The translations under genes were made by a program, and so were the position numbers. This document shows, piece by piece, positions 47,201 through 59,200 of a stretch of 64,000 nucleotides of DNA (its first letter is position 1; each line of letters starts with the position of its first letter). The notes under the pieces are model-generated. The model did no database searches. It was not told the origin of the DNA and worked only from the letters and a program-made list of their open reading frames with translations. This DNA comes from Hsuehochloa calcarea (Eukaryota; Streptophyta; Magnoliopsida; Poales; Poaceae): assembly GCA_036346395.1 (NCBI GenBank), contig CM070599.1, forward strand, positions 5,819,232-5,883,231. The letters run 5' to 3'.

Positions 47201-50200
47201 TGTTGCTCATGTTCCTCGCCTAACCATACAGCTTCTTTCTGCCAGACAGATTACTAACCATGGTTGTCGGGTCATTCTTAACTCTGACTCTTGTTGTGTT
47301 CAGGAACGCCATATGGGGGCTCTGGTTGGTTCTGGCCCTCAGCGCCCTGAATCACAGCGTCTCTGGGAGCTTGACTGCCTTCATCTTCCTTTCGCAGCGA
47401 CCGTCGCCGTTAGTCACTCCGCTTCTACCACTCCGTCTACCAGCTCTTTCCAGCAGTGGCAACATCATCTTGGTCATCTGTGTGGATCTCGTCTTTCATC
47501 TTTAATTCGTCGTGGTCTTCTGGGGTCTGTCTTAGGAGACATGTCTTTAGATTGTCAGGGCTGTAAGTTTGAGAAACATATTCATCTTTCCTATTCTCAT
47601 AGTGAGTCAGTGTCTCCGCGTCCGTTTGATCTTGTTCATTCAAATGTTTGGGGTCCAGCTCCCTTCCTTTCGAAAGGGGGCCATCGATATTATATCATTT
47701 TTATAGATAACTTCTCTCGCTACACTTGGATATACTTTATGTCTTCCCGTAGTGAGGTCTTGTCTATCTTTAAACAATTTGCCACTATAGTTCGCACACA
47801 GTTCTCCACCTCTATTCGTGTCTTCCGTGCTGACTCTACTAGCGAGTACCTCTCTCGTTACCTGCGCAGCTTCCTTGCTGAGCAGGGCACTTTCGCTCAG
47901 TTCTCTTGTCCTCGTGCTCATGCTCAGGATGGTGTCGTTGGGCGAAAGCATCGTCACCTCCTTGAGACGGCTCGTACACTGATGATTGTCGCCTTTATTC
48001 CGCCTCATTTTTTGGCTGAGGCTGTTTCCACTGCCCCCTATCTTGTCAACATTCAGCCATCTTCTGCTCTTCAAGGTGAGATCCCTGTTGAGCGTCTCTG
48101 TAGTCTTTTCTCCGCATCGCTCGCCTTCGCTCTGCTTAGCCGCTTGCGTACGCTCTCTCCTCGCACCTCGAGAACGCACCAAACTGACTACTCAGTCTGT
48201 TGAGTGTTTTTTCTGGGATACAATGCCGAGCCTAAGGGCTATCGGTGTTGGGACCCTGTTGGTCGACGAATGCGGATTTCTTGGGATGTGACTTTCAACG
48301 AGTCTCGTCGCTTCTACCCACGTCATGCCTCTCCTTCGGTTTCCTCTATGGAGTCCCTGTTGTCTTTTATTTTTTCAGATACACACATCTCTGTCTTGCC
48401 CTCGTCCACCCGTCCCACTGAGTCTCCACATATACCTCCTAAGGCCTCTCCGTCGTTGTCGCCGCCTGCTTCGTCTCCCGGCTCCTCAGGCTCCTCCCAC
48501 TCTCTTCTACACTCGTCGACCTCGTATTGCGGATTTTCCAGATGAGCCATCTTCCCCTGATGTTTCATCTTCTCCTGATGCTCCATCTTCCCCTGATGGG
48601 TCATCATCTCCTCGCTACGCTCTCCGTGATCGTCAGTCGATTCGGCCTCCTGCCCGTTTTGGTTTTGCTGGTGCAGTTACCCATGAGTCTGTCTCCTACT
48701 GGGATGTTGTTACTCACCCTGAGTGGCAGCATGCCATGGCTGAGAAGATTGTTGCCCTTGAGTGTACTGGTACTTGGTATTTTGTTCCTTTTCAATCTCG
48801 CTCTCGTCCCATCACGTGTAAGTGAGTCTATAAGATTAAGACTCGCTCTGATGGCTCTTGAGCACTATAAGGCGTGTCTTGTTGCTCGTGGCTTCCAGCA
48901 GGAGCATGGTCGTGACTACGACGAGACTGTTGCTCTAGTGGCCCACATGACCGCTGTCCGCACTCTTGTTTCAGTGGCATCTGTTCGTCACTGGTCTGTT
49001 TCTCAGCATGATGTCAAGAATGCCTTTCTTAATGGCGAGTTGCGTGAGGTCTACATGCATCCGCCACCTAGGTATTCTGTTTCTGAGGGCATGGTCTGTC
49101 GTCTTCATTGCTCTCTCTATAGCCTTAAACAAGCCCCTCGTGCTTGGTTTGAGTGCTGCTCCTCTGTGGTCACTGCTTCTGGTTTTTCAGCTAGTGATCA
49201 TGATCATGCGCACTTTGTCCACACTTCGTTTCGTGGTCGGACTCTTCTTTTCTATATGTTGATGATATGATCATCACCGGAGATGATTATGAGTATATTG
49301 CTATGATTATGAGTATATTGCCTTTGTCAAGGCTCGTCTTAGTGAGCAGTTCGTTATGTCGGATCTTGGTCCTTTTCGTTACTTCCTTGGGATTGAGGTT
49401 ACTTCCACTCCAGATGGTTTCTTTATGTCCCAAGAGAAGTATATTCAGGATCTTTTTGATCGGATCTCTCACTGATCAGCGTACTGTTGAGACTCCCATG
49501 GAGCTCAATGTTCATCTCCGGCCCTTTGATGGCGAGCCTCTTTCTGATCCGACTCGCTATCGCCATCTTGTTGGAAGTCTTGTCTACCTTGCTATTACTC
49601 GTCCGGATATCACTTATCCAGTTCACATTCTGAGTCAGTTCGTCTCTGCTACCACTCAGGTCCACTACAGTCACCTTCGAGTTCTGTGATACCTTCGTGG
49701 GACTATCTCTCGCCGTCTCTTCTTTCCGCGACACCACTCGTTCTGACTTGTTTATTCTCGATGCTACTTGGACCAATGATCCTCTAATCGCTTGGTCTAT
49801 CTCGCGCATCGTGTTTTTCTTGGTGGTTCTCGCATTGCCTAGAAGACGAAGAAACAGACTGCAGTGTCTCGTTCGAGTGCAGAGGCTGAGTTGCGAGCTA
49901 TGGCTCTCTTGACAGCAGAGATTACTTGGCTACGGTGATTACTTGAGGATTTTGGTGTTTCTGTCACTACATCGACTCCTCTCTTGTCAGACAGTACAGG
50001 TGCTATCAGTATTGACCGTGACCCTGTGAAACATAAGCTCACTAAACATATTGGGGTTGATGCTTCCTTCATGAGGTCTTGTGTGCATGATCAGGTGATT
50101 GCTCTTCAGTATGTGCCTTCAGAGCTCCGGATAGCGGATTTCTTCACAAAGGCCCAGACTCGAGCACAACACGGCTTCTATCTCTCCAAACTCAGTGTTT

Positions 50201-53200
50201 TTGATCCACCATGAGTTTGAGGGGGGTTAGAGATATATATGTATAGTGTGTTATTCTCCATTGTTATGAGGGGTTATTTGCATATTTGCCTCCTATACTT
50301 TGTCTATATATATCAGTTCTTTGGCCTCCTGGAAATACAAGTTGCTATTCCTAACAGCTCTCACCCGTGTGGTTCCAAACCCTGACTCCCCGTCGTGCGT
50401 CGCCTCCTCTTTGGCTCCCCTTCGCACGCCGCCTCCTCCCTGGCCAGATCGACATCGCTGTCGCTTCCCCGCGGTCGATTCCGCTTCCCTGTCGCTATAT
50501 TTTGTCTCCCTGCCGTCCAATTTTGTGATGGGAAGGGGATGAGGCGGTGGCGGTATGGGAGAAGGGAGAGCAAGAGTGAGGCACAGAGCGAGAGGAGGGC
50601 AAGCGTAGGAGGCAAGAGGATAAGAGAATAAGGCGAACCCAGGGGAGAGCAAAAGCGAGGAGTAAGTTTCGATCGATCCGACTCGGTCGAATCACTGGGC
50701 TTGGGCTAGACTGGACCAGACCAGCCAGGTAAGTTTTTTTTCTTTTTTCTTTCTATTTTCTTTTTTTTCTTCACTTCTCTCCCTCCTGCTGCTTGTGTTC
50801 GACACTTCAACCGCCGACTGCTTCGACCGCCGCCTAGGCGGGCTAGATGCTAGGCGGCCACCCTCCGCCCACCTTCCGTCTAGCACCTAGCTGACACTGA
50901 AAAGCACACCTCTCAACAAAGACTGGTAAATACAAAACCATCAGAACTGTTGCTTGGTACACTGTGCACCAGTTACAAAAACATCAGAACAGTTGCTTGG
51001 TACACTGTGCACCAGTTACACATGGTGGCACATTGGTAGTCTTCCGCACAATTATTCCAGTAGTCTTTCCATTAAATAATTCCAGAATAAGGTGATAACA
51101 AACCTTTGTTCCAGAATTGGTGCAAGGCCTGCTGTTGAAGCTGGGCCACCAACCTGCAAAGCACATTAGCGCTCCTCTCAACTTATTCCTATTTTGAGTC
51201 ATAGAGCAGTATTGATATAAAACAATACTGAAACTTTACCAGCTGAATACTACAGAACAGCTTCCTTTGAAGATCAATACGTCCTGTGATCAGCAGTGGT
51301 TAGAAAAGATTCTTTATCAGGGAAGCGAGATATTAAGAAAGACACTACCTATTGAAAGAACACTACTAACAATGGCTTCTACGAGACCGATGTTATCAAA
51401 TTTCTTCAATCTAGTGGGAAACATCGGATAATTGTCCCACATGCCAAGCCCACCATTCCCACTAGGATAAAGACCGTCGCTTGTTTGCCAAGTATCTTCC
51501 AGCATGTCATCATAGTCTTGGAACCTAGAAACAGACGCCTAACTTGTTTGAAGCAATCATATCCAAAAACACAATCACCAAAATAGAGAGAGAAGAAAAA
51601 AAACAAAATCTCACCAATATCGAGGAGATGGAGGATACTCTTCTGGGACAAGAACCCTTGGATAAAGAAGACCCATAGGAGGCACCTATTTGATCAGAAG
51701 AATTTTGAATTCATAGATATATCATCTAACAGGAAATACTGCTAACAAGCCTAGAATTGTTCTCTAACTACAACTGAACCTCCAGTACTACATGGAGAGA
51801 GAGGACGCATGTTTGCATAGGCAAGACAAACCAAACTACAGAAATAGTCATTTGCTGTCTCAAAAAATACCATCAGAAAAGAAATAAAAGGAAAAGAGTA
51901 TGTAGTGGTTGAAGGAATTACACTGAGAGCTGATAGCCTTGTCTTCTGATGCCCGATAGATCTCTCATGCTCATATGAATGAACAAGAGCAACAGCATCA
52001 AAACTCCCGCTCTGTGAAAAAGAATAAAATGTACCAGAATAAATTTGATGGAAACTTTCTACCTCAATTGAGCATAATCTCATTAAAATTTAAGAATAAA
52101 AAAATTCAAAGTTTTGGGGGCAGCATATAGCCAAGTGGCAGAGCACAAGATTGTTGTGGTTGAGGTCATGGATTTAAGAAACCATTCTCCTTTAAAAAAA
52201 GATATATAGTTCCTCCCATAGGTAAAAAAACCGGCCGGTTACCGGCGGTTACCGGTTTTCCCGGCCGGTTCCGGTAAAACAAACCGGCCTGAATATTTAA
52301 ATTCAAATTTGAATTTTTGATTCTATAATGTCCTTCCTCATTTGGTTTAGGCATTGTTATACTAGATTATGTATTAAAACATTAGTTTTTAGTATATTTA
52401 GGACTTTTAAAATTGCATTATTCCAAATTTCAAATTACTAATTACCAATTTTCTCTATTTTCCAGCTTTTTCCGGTATTTCAACTTATACTAGATTATGT
52501 ATTAAAACATTATTTTTTAGTATATTTAGGACTTTTAAAATTGCATTATTCCAAATTTCAAATTACTAATTACCAATTTTCTCTATTTTCCAGCATTTTC
52601 CGGTATTTCAACTGGTTTTTCCTGCTTCCTTGCCAAGAATCGGACTGGTTCCCGGCCGCAGAATCGACCGATTCACGGCTTCTGAAAACTTCAATTCAAA
52701 ATTTGGCTGAGCAAGATTTGGCCAGATATTTCGGTTTTCCTGCATCGAACAGTTCTTTGCATGCCGCCCGTACGGATTCCACCGATCTGGTTTTTGATCC
52801 CTGGTTCCTCCTACCTATTCTTTTTTTAAAAAAAAATTATGTACAATTTATTCAACCATTTTCACACAAAGTGTGGTGGTACAAAATATGGTGTAGTCAT
52901 ATCAAGTCCATGTTTACAATGAATTCGTCTTTCTGTGTTGATGGATGATTGTGTTTCATGATGAAGGGGAGAATAGACTACATAATATATAAGACTGTAC
53001 TCAAGAAGGATTTACAAAAAAGAAAGGGAAACATCTGAAAGTGGAAAGGTAGCAAGAATAATAGTAATTTTCACAAGCAGTACTTAGCAAATAGGGTAGC
53101 TCCAGACCAAATCTGTGTGTTTCTAGAGGATCAACAGGAGATTTGTACCGTGTTATCAGCAAAACATTATCCTTTCCTTGGAGTTCTTTTTTTATTGTTC

Positions 53201-56200
53201 TATACCAATGCATGACGCTCTAAAACAAAAGCAACTCGTCTCAGATTATTCATCTGCCTAAGCCCCATTTCTAAATGTTTCCAGAAGGGCAGTTACTAGG
53301 CTTTGATGAAATAGAACAGAACATGCACGGGCACGCGCACACACAGAGAGTAAAGTCAGTTAACCTAGAACACAGCAGAAAAGGAAGTAGTGGTTTTCGG
53401 TTGTGAACATATTGATTTTTGTACTGCTCTAGTTCCATACACCGGAGAAATGCATAACAATGCAATCTTGCAAAGGCAGATGCATATAGTATCGTGATTT
53501 ATTCTGTCTAGAATTTCAGGTGAAATTAATAAATTCAATAAGGAATTATTGAGGATTTACCATTATGGATGTCAAGAGTCTTGCACATTCTCTCTCTCAA
53601 CCCATGTGGCCCATAAAACCCATGTATCCCTATGTCTATATATACTCTCTCAATAATGAATAAGATACATAATTGTGAATAACAAAATCTCTCTCGAAAT
53701 TCTAACATGGTATCAGAACCTAGGGTTAGGGTTATGGGCTAGAACAGGTCTGGTCGCCGCCATCCTCGCCGTCAACAGCGACACTCCGGCGAGCCACCAC
53801 CGGCGTGCTACCTTCTTCTCCTCTCCCTCTCCTGTGGTTCGTCTGGTTCGTCCGTGTAACATCCCAAATCTCAGGTCTGTATTTCAAATGTATGAAAATG
53901 AGAAGAATTTAGAACTTTTGATATATCATGTTGTCATTTGATTTTTTCTGAAAATTTCTTCAAAGGTTTTGTTCATTTTGAAAACCTAATGCATTAATTA
54001 CTAAAAAAATAATCATTTAAGACTTTTAAAACAAATCTTGTGAACAATCCATGGAAATAATTTTCCTAGGTTCTCGATCATCTTTGTGACTCCTCTGAAA
54101 AATTTTAAAAAATTTTGAATTCATTTACTATTTTAAACTAGCCAGTCAAACCAGTTAATCCTTGATCAAACACCTAAACCAGGGACTTAAAACATTTCTA
54201 AAGAAAAAAATTATTTCTCTAAAAACTCTGGAAAAATTACTCAAGGGTCTACACTTTGTCACAAGCCTCCCATTAAAATTTTAGAATTTTTGGGGCTTTA
54301 AAACTCGGTCTAAAAATTCGCAACCCTCTCAGCCTTTTGAAATCAACTCGGTCAAACCAATCGAATCGACTCGACCAGGTTTCGGTAAGGTTTCAACCAG
54401 GTTTCGACCAGGTTCCAACTCGACTTCAACCACCAACTCGATTTCGACCAAAACAACTCAGTTTCGACCAAACCCTCTGACCAGGTCTGACCCAGCCACC
54501 AAACCCGTCCGGACTGGAGTCAAGACCCCGACCAAACCCTTTCGTCTCGACTCAACCAACTAGCCGCACACAACCTGGCCCGAGCCACTCTTGTGCCGCT
54601 GCCATCCCAGCCCCACTCGTCGGAGTCATCTCTGACGTTGCGCTGGCGAGCGAGCGAGCAAAGCTCGAGATCCACGCAGTCGCGCCGTTCTACGCGTGCC
54701 AGTCCACGGCGTCAATCCACCGCCCGCTCCAGCCACTCTTGGACTTTCGCCGACTAACGCCGCTTCCATTCCGTCTCCTGGCGAGCTTAACCCCCCTCCA
54801 TCGCCTCCATTCACCTCACTTCTCCTCTCGGCGATTGAGGAGAAGGAAGCTCTCCTGTGCTCAGCTCTCTGGTAAGCTTCATGCTTTCGCCTCCCTCTTC
54901 GTCTCCGACCATCGCCGTCTTTTTCTGTGCTAATGCCAGCCTCTCTAACTTCTTGTAGCATCCGAAACGCGAAGCTCGCCATTGTTGCCTCTGGAGCACG
55001 CTACGAAGGCCTCTGCCGCACCATTAGTGTTCCCGGTGAGCCCTCGCCTCCCTTGGTGCGTCGTATTGCATTCCAAAGCACGACCAAGGATTTCTCTCAG
55101 CTAATTCCATCGATTGTCCTCAGGAGCTCAGGAATTTCAGAGTTTTCCATTTTCGGCAGCAAGCGTTCGTCTTCGTCCCCATCTCCGATGTGGTAAGGCA
55201 TTACCCAATTCCACCCTTTTCCACCATTCTTCGGACCTATTTGAGTTGTCCCGACGCTTCATGGTTCTTCTCCTTGCACAGAGGCGCCTCCTTGTTGAAC
55301 CTCTTCGCCGTCGTCGCCTTCAATGACGACAAGCCACCGCCGACTAGCTGGTCCTCTTCCCTACCCCCAGGTAGGCTCACTGGACCTCTTAGTTGCTAAG
55401 GCGCACGTTTGATAGCCCTTTTAGTTGTCGGGTTCCACTTGCACCATAACCCATAGCTTTGCCTCCGCTCCCCGTCGTAGCGCCGCCGCGTCGGATCACC
55501 CCCAATGATGTCCCGACCTGCCTTAGCTTCGCCTTAGCACCAGCATTCCAATTCAGCTCTTAGTCGGCGCCGTCATGGCCTGAGTCACTGGCGATACGCC
55601 AGGCAAAGCCACGATCGTGCGGGCTCCGCGGTCGGAAGCGACGACCGCAACTGTAGCTTCATGATTAGCCGTTAACCTTTGTCCTAAGCGCGATTATCTG
55701 TGTTGATCCGGGTTTATTAGCACTATGTCGCTTACATGCAGGACCCGCGCTTTAAGTGCATAGTAATCCCCACCGTGGACCATGGACTGAGTGTGTGGAC
55801 CTTCAGTCCATGCACTATTAGGTGAACCGAGAGTATGACAGGTGGACCCCACCTGTCAGTACAATTTAAATCGGAAATTAAAATGAAAAAGAACACTATG
55901 TAGTAGACCCCACATGTCATTGACTGTGGCTAGCCTCCACCCGATAAGAAAGGTATTTTTTTTACTTTTATAAATTCCGAAATGATTTATTGTTGAACTG
56001 AAAAATCATTTAACTTCAAAATGCATAACTAATTCATTTTAACTCCAAATCCAGTGGAATCAATTTTGTTAGTTTTCATTTTTAATAAAATTTAATATGG
56101 TATAACTTTTGAACATATTGCTGTCCTGGAAAAATTAGTTTTTAATATTGTTCTCGGAATGGATTATTTTTTACACTAGAAAATGCTTTTGACTTCAAAA

Positions 56201-59200
56201 ATTCATAGAAAATTCATATAAACTCCAAATGAGGAGAATCAAGTTATTTTGGGTATAACTTTTTATTATCTATTTTTCCATGTAATTTTTATCTCCACTA
56301 CTATTCTAGAAAATTGAGTTAAAAATTGTTATTTGGTGAACAGTACCAAGAATCACTATTCCAGCATTTTTCTTACCTTTAATTTTTCAAAGGCCATAAC
56401 ATCCACATACAAACTCCAAATTAAATAATTTTTATTTCTGAATTCATCTAAAATCATAATCTTCCTACTGTGAAATTTTCATGCATTTTGGATAACTTTG
56501 AATTTTTGGATATATTTTGTTTTATGCTTTCTTATTTGCTTTTCGTTTTCAAACGTTAGATTACGAAGATCCGAACGAGTTCGAGTGTGATCCTCAACTA
56601 CAGCAAGCGAATTATCTTCAACAAGGCAAGTAACCCCCCACATCATATTGATCATATTGCTTTCGTTTCAAAATATCATGTTTGCAGCTTGTATGCATGC
56701 ATGTTAGCCATGTTCTTGGTTATGACAATGCTTGGTGAGATCGTGCAAGAATTAGACTACAACATTTTGATTAAAACTTGAAATCGGGTGATACGAATGG
56801 TAATTCGTGCTATGTTGTGGTGGCTGTTAGGAAATCACCTCTAGGATGTTATTTATGTTCTTAAATATTGTCTCACTGTTATTTAAACATTTAAAAACAG
56901 ATTTGCAATATTGCTTTACAATCTATTACTCTATTGCAAAGAAACTGCTTTATGCTGAAAACTGTCGAGTGTAGTAGTCTTTCCTTTGATACATGAATGC
57001 ATCTATATATTCTTTTGTTTGTAAGATTTGCGCGTACAACTTTGTACTCAACCCGCTTGCTGCAATTTCAGAGATTGACCCCCAAGGGGTCAATCATTAT
57101 GAGACTGCCTACGAACACGACGACTAGCTCGGCGGGCTTCCGGTCAGGTTGCCTTGTGGGTAAGGGCAGTCAGTCAAATTTCTTTTGTGTCATCTTATGG
57201 CTTTTGGTATTCCGCTGCGTACTTGACTTTTATTATTGCTATTTGGCCGGTCGACGTATGTATGAAAACTGAAGTTGTATGATGATTATGTTGTAACCAC
57301 ACTTTGTCCTTTGCTCCGTCAAGCTTCCTCACCAACTACTTTTTCTGCTGCTATTGTGGGATCCTCAACGACCTCCTGGTGACTAATTGTGCTGCAGGTC
57401 CTTCAGCAGCTCTTCATAGTGCCTCTTCACCTCGTTGGTTGACTTTCCACCACCGATTGCTGGTGCCACATTTAGCCAGCGGCTTGGTCCTCTGCTTTAC
57501 ATCGGATCAGCTTCGAGCTTCCTCACCGTCTGCTTCTGCTACGCTGTAGCCAGATCATGGTGTTCAAAGGTGATGCTATTATTGCTTCTTCTATCATTGC
57601 AAATGCTTTAGAGTCTTGTACAACTCAGTTTGGTCAGATATAGGCTTAGATGAGCAACCTTTAGGACCAACTGTGTCAGCTACATGCATCTTCCAGTGGA
57701 TCCACCGGTTTTAGTGCACCATCATGTCTTGTGTGGAGTGTTTCACTCTCATGGCTGTTGGATTCAGGAGCTTCTTTTCATATGATATCTGATACATCTC
57801 AGCTCGCATCATGTTGTCCTGCTGAAAAAGGTATCAAGATTCAGGCAACTAATGGAACGCCATGCACGGTCACTCATCAGGGGACTTTTTCCACCTCACT
57901 TTGCAGTTTTAGATGTCTCACTTGAACCAGACGCACTCCATAAATCTCATCTCTGTCGAGCAGCCCGCAGATATGAACTGTTTTGTTGGGTTTGATGTTA
58001 GCTCCTGCTTTGTGCAAGATCATCGAAAAAGAGTTGTCATCGGTACAGGTCATCGTCAGAGGGGTTCTGCAGGACTCAGAGTTCTTGATCGTCTAAGCCT
58101 CCCTTAATCCTTCATTTCTGGTACTATTCTTGCTCCTATTCCTTTATCATGTGCTGTTGGTCCATCTACTCTTTGCCCTTCTACATCTACTTCTGTTTGG
58201 AAGTCTTTTCCTCAATGGCATCACTTGGGGCACTTGTGTGGCTCACACCTCTATCTTGATTCATCAAGATGTTCTTGATCCTGTTTTTGTTACCATCAGT
58301 TTTCGATGCAAGGGTTGTAGACATGGCAAGCAAGTACAACTCCCATATCCTTCCAGCCTTTCTAGATTTGATCGACCCTTTGATTTGGTCCATTCGGATG
58401 TTTGGGGTCCTTCTCCATTTGTTGCGAAGGGTGGTCACAGTTACTGTCATTTTTATTGATGACCACACTCAATACACTTAGATCTACTTCATGAAACACC
58501 GTTCGCTGTTGATTTCCATCAACCAATCTTTTGCTCAAATGGTTCATACTCAATTCTCTTCTGTCATCTATATCTTTCATTCTGACTCTGGAGGAGAGTA
58601 TCTTTCATCAGCTTCTCGTCCTTTCATTCTGACTCTGGAGGAGAGTATCTTTCATCAGCTTCTCGTCGGTTCCTTTCTTCTAAGAATACTCTTCTCAGCT
58701 CTCATGTCCTGGTGCTCATGCTCAGAATGGTGTTGCTAAGTACAAGCACCGCCACATCATTGAGACTGCTCGTACTCCTCATTTCCTCCTATGTTGCCTC
58801 ACTTCTGGGGTGAAGCGGTCTCTGTGACAGTCTATCTCATCAACTGACAGCCCTCTTCGAAGCTTTAGGGCAAATGTCCTGGTGAGGTCTTATACAGAGG
58901 ACCTGCTCGTTATGCTCATCTTTTTGTCTTTGGTTGTGTCTACTACATTCTAGCACCCCGTTAGTGCACAGAACTGAGACATCGGTCAGTTGAGTGTCTT
59001 CTTGGGTTATAGTCCTGAGCATAAGGACTATCGTTGTTATGATCCCTTAGCACGTCACATTCGCATCTCTCGTGATGTGACCTTTGATGAGTGTCGACCC
59101 TTCTTTTATCATCCTTCTACACATCTTACTCCTACAAATTCCATCTCCTTTTTGTGTCTACCTCGTTCATTCACCAGACTTGCTTTCTACATATGCATTC

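Larger units (their letters stand above)
45035..50356 (+). mobile_element. Complete Ty1/copia retrotransposon, 5.3 kb, in an ARP9 intron (copia 5)
   Basis: LTRs 45035-45164 and 50226-50356 match those of copia 3. Flanks GCTC (45031-45034) and GCTCT (50357-50361) are the target duplication, the first base or two being lost at the left. Primer site TGGTACCAGAG starts at 45165; purine tract GAGTTTGAGGGGGG lies before 50226. Gag-pol pieces are in order but frameshifted. Orientation is antisense to ARP9 and opposite to copia 3. Confidence 0.92.

Noticed and set aside
53001..53213. Minus-strand frame with gene-like composition (MHWYRTIKKELQGKDNVLLI) between ARP9 exons
   Set aside because: The ARP9 frame joins directly from the exon ending at 61490 to the one starting at 52011 in phase and in family order, with no room for this block; no family resemblance was recognised.
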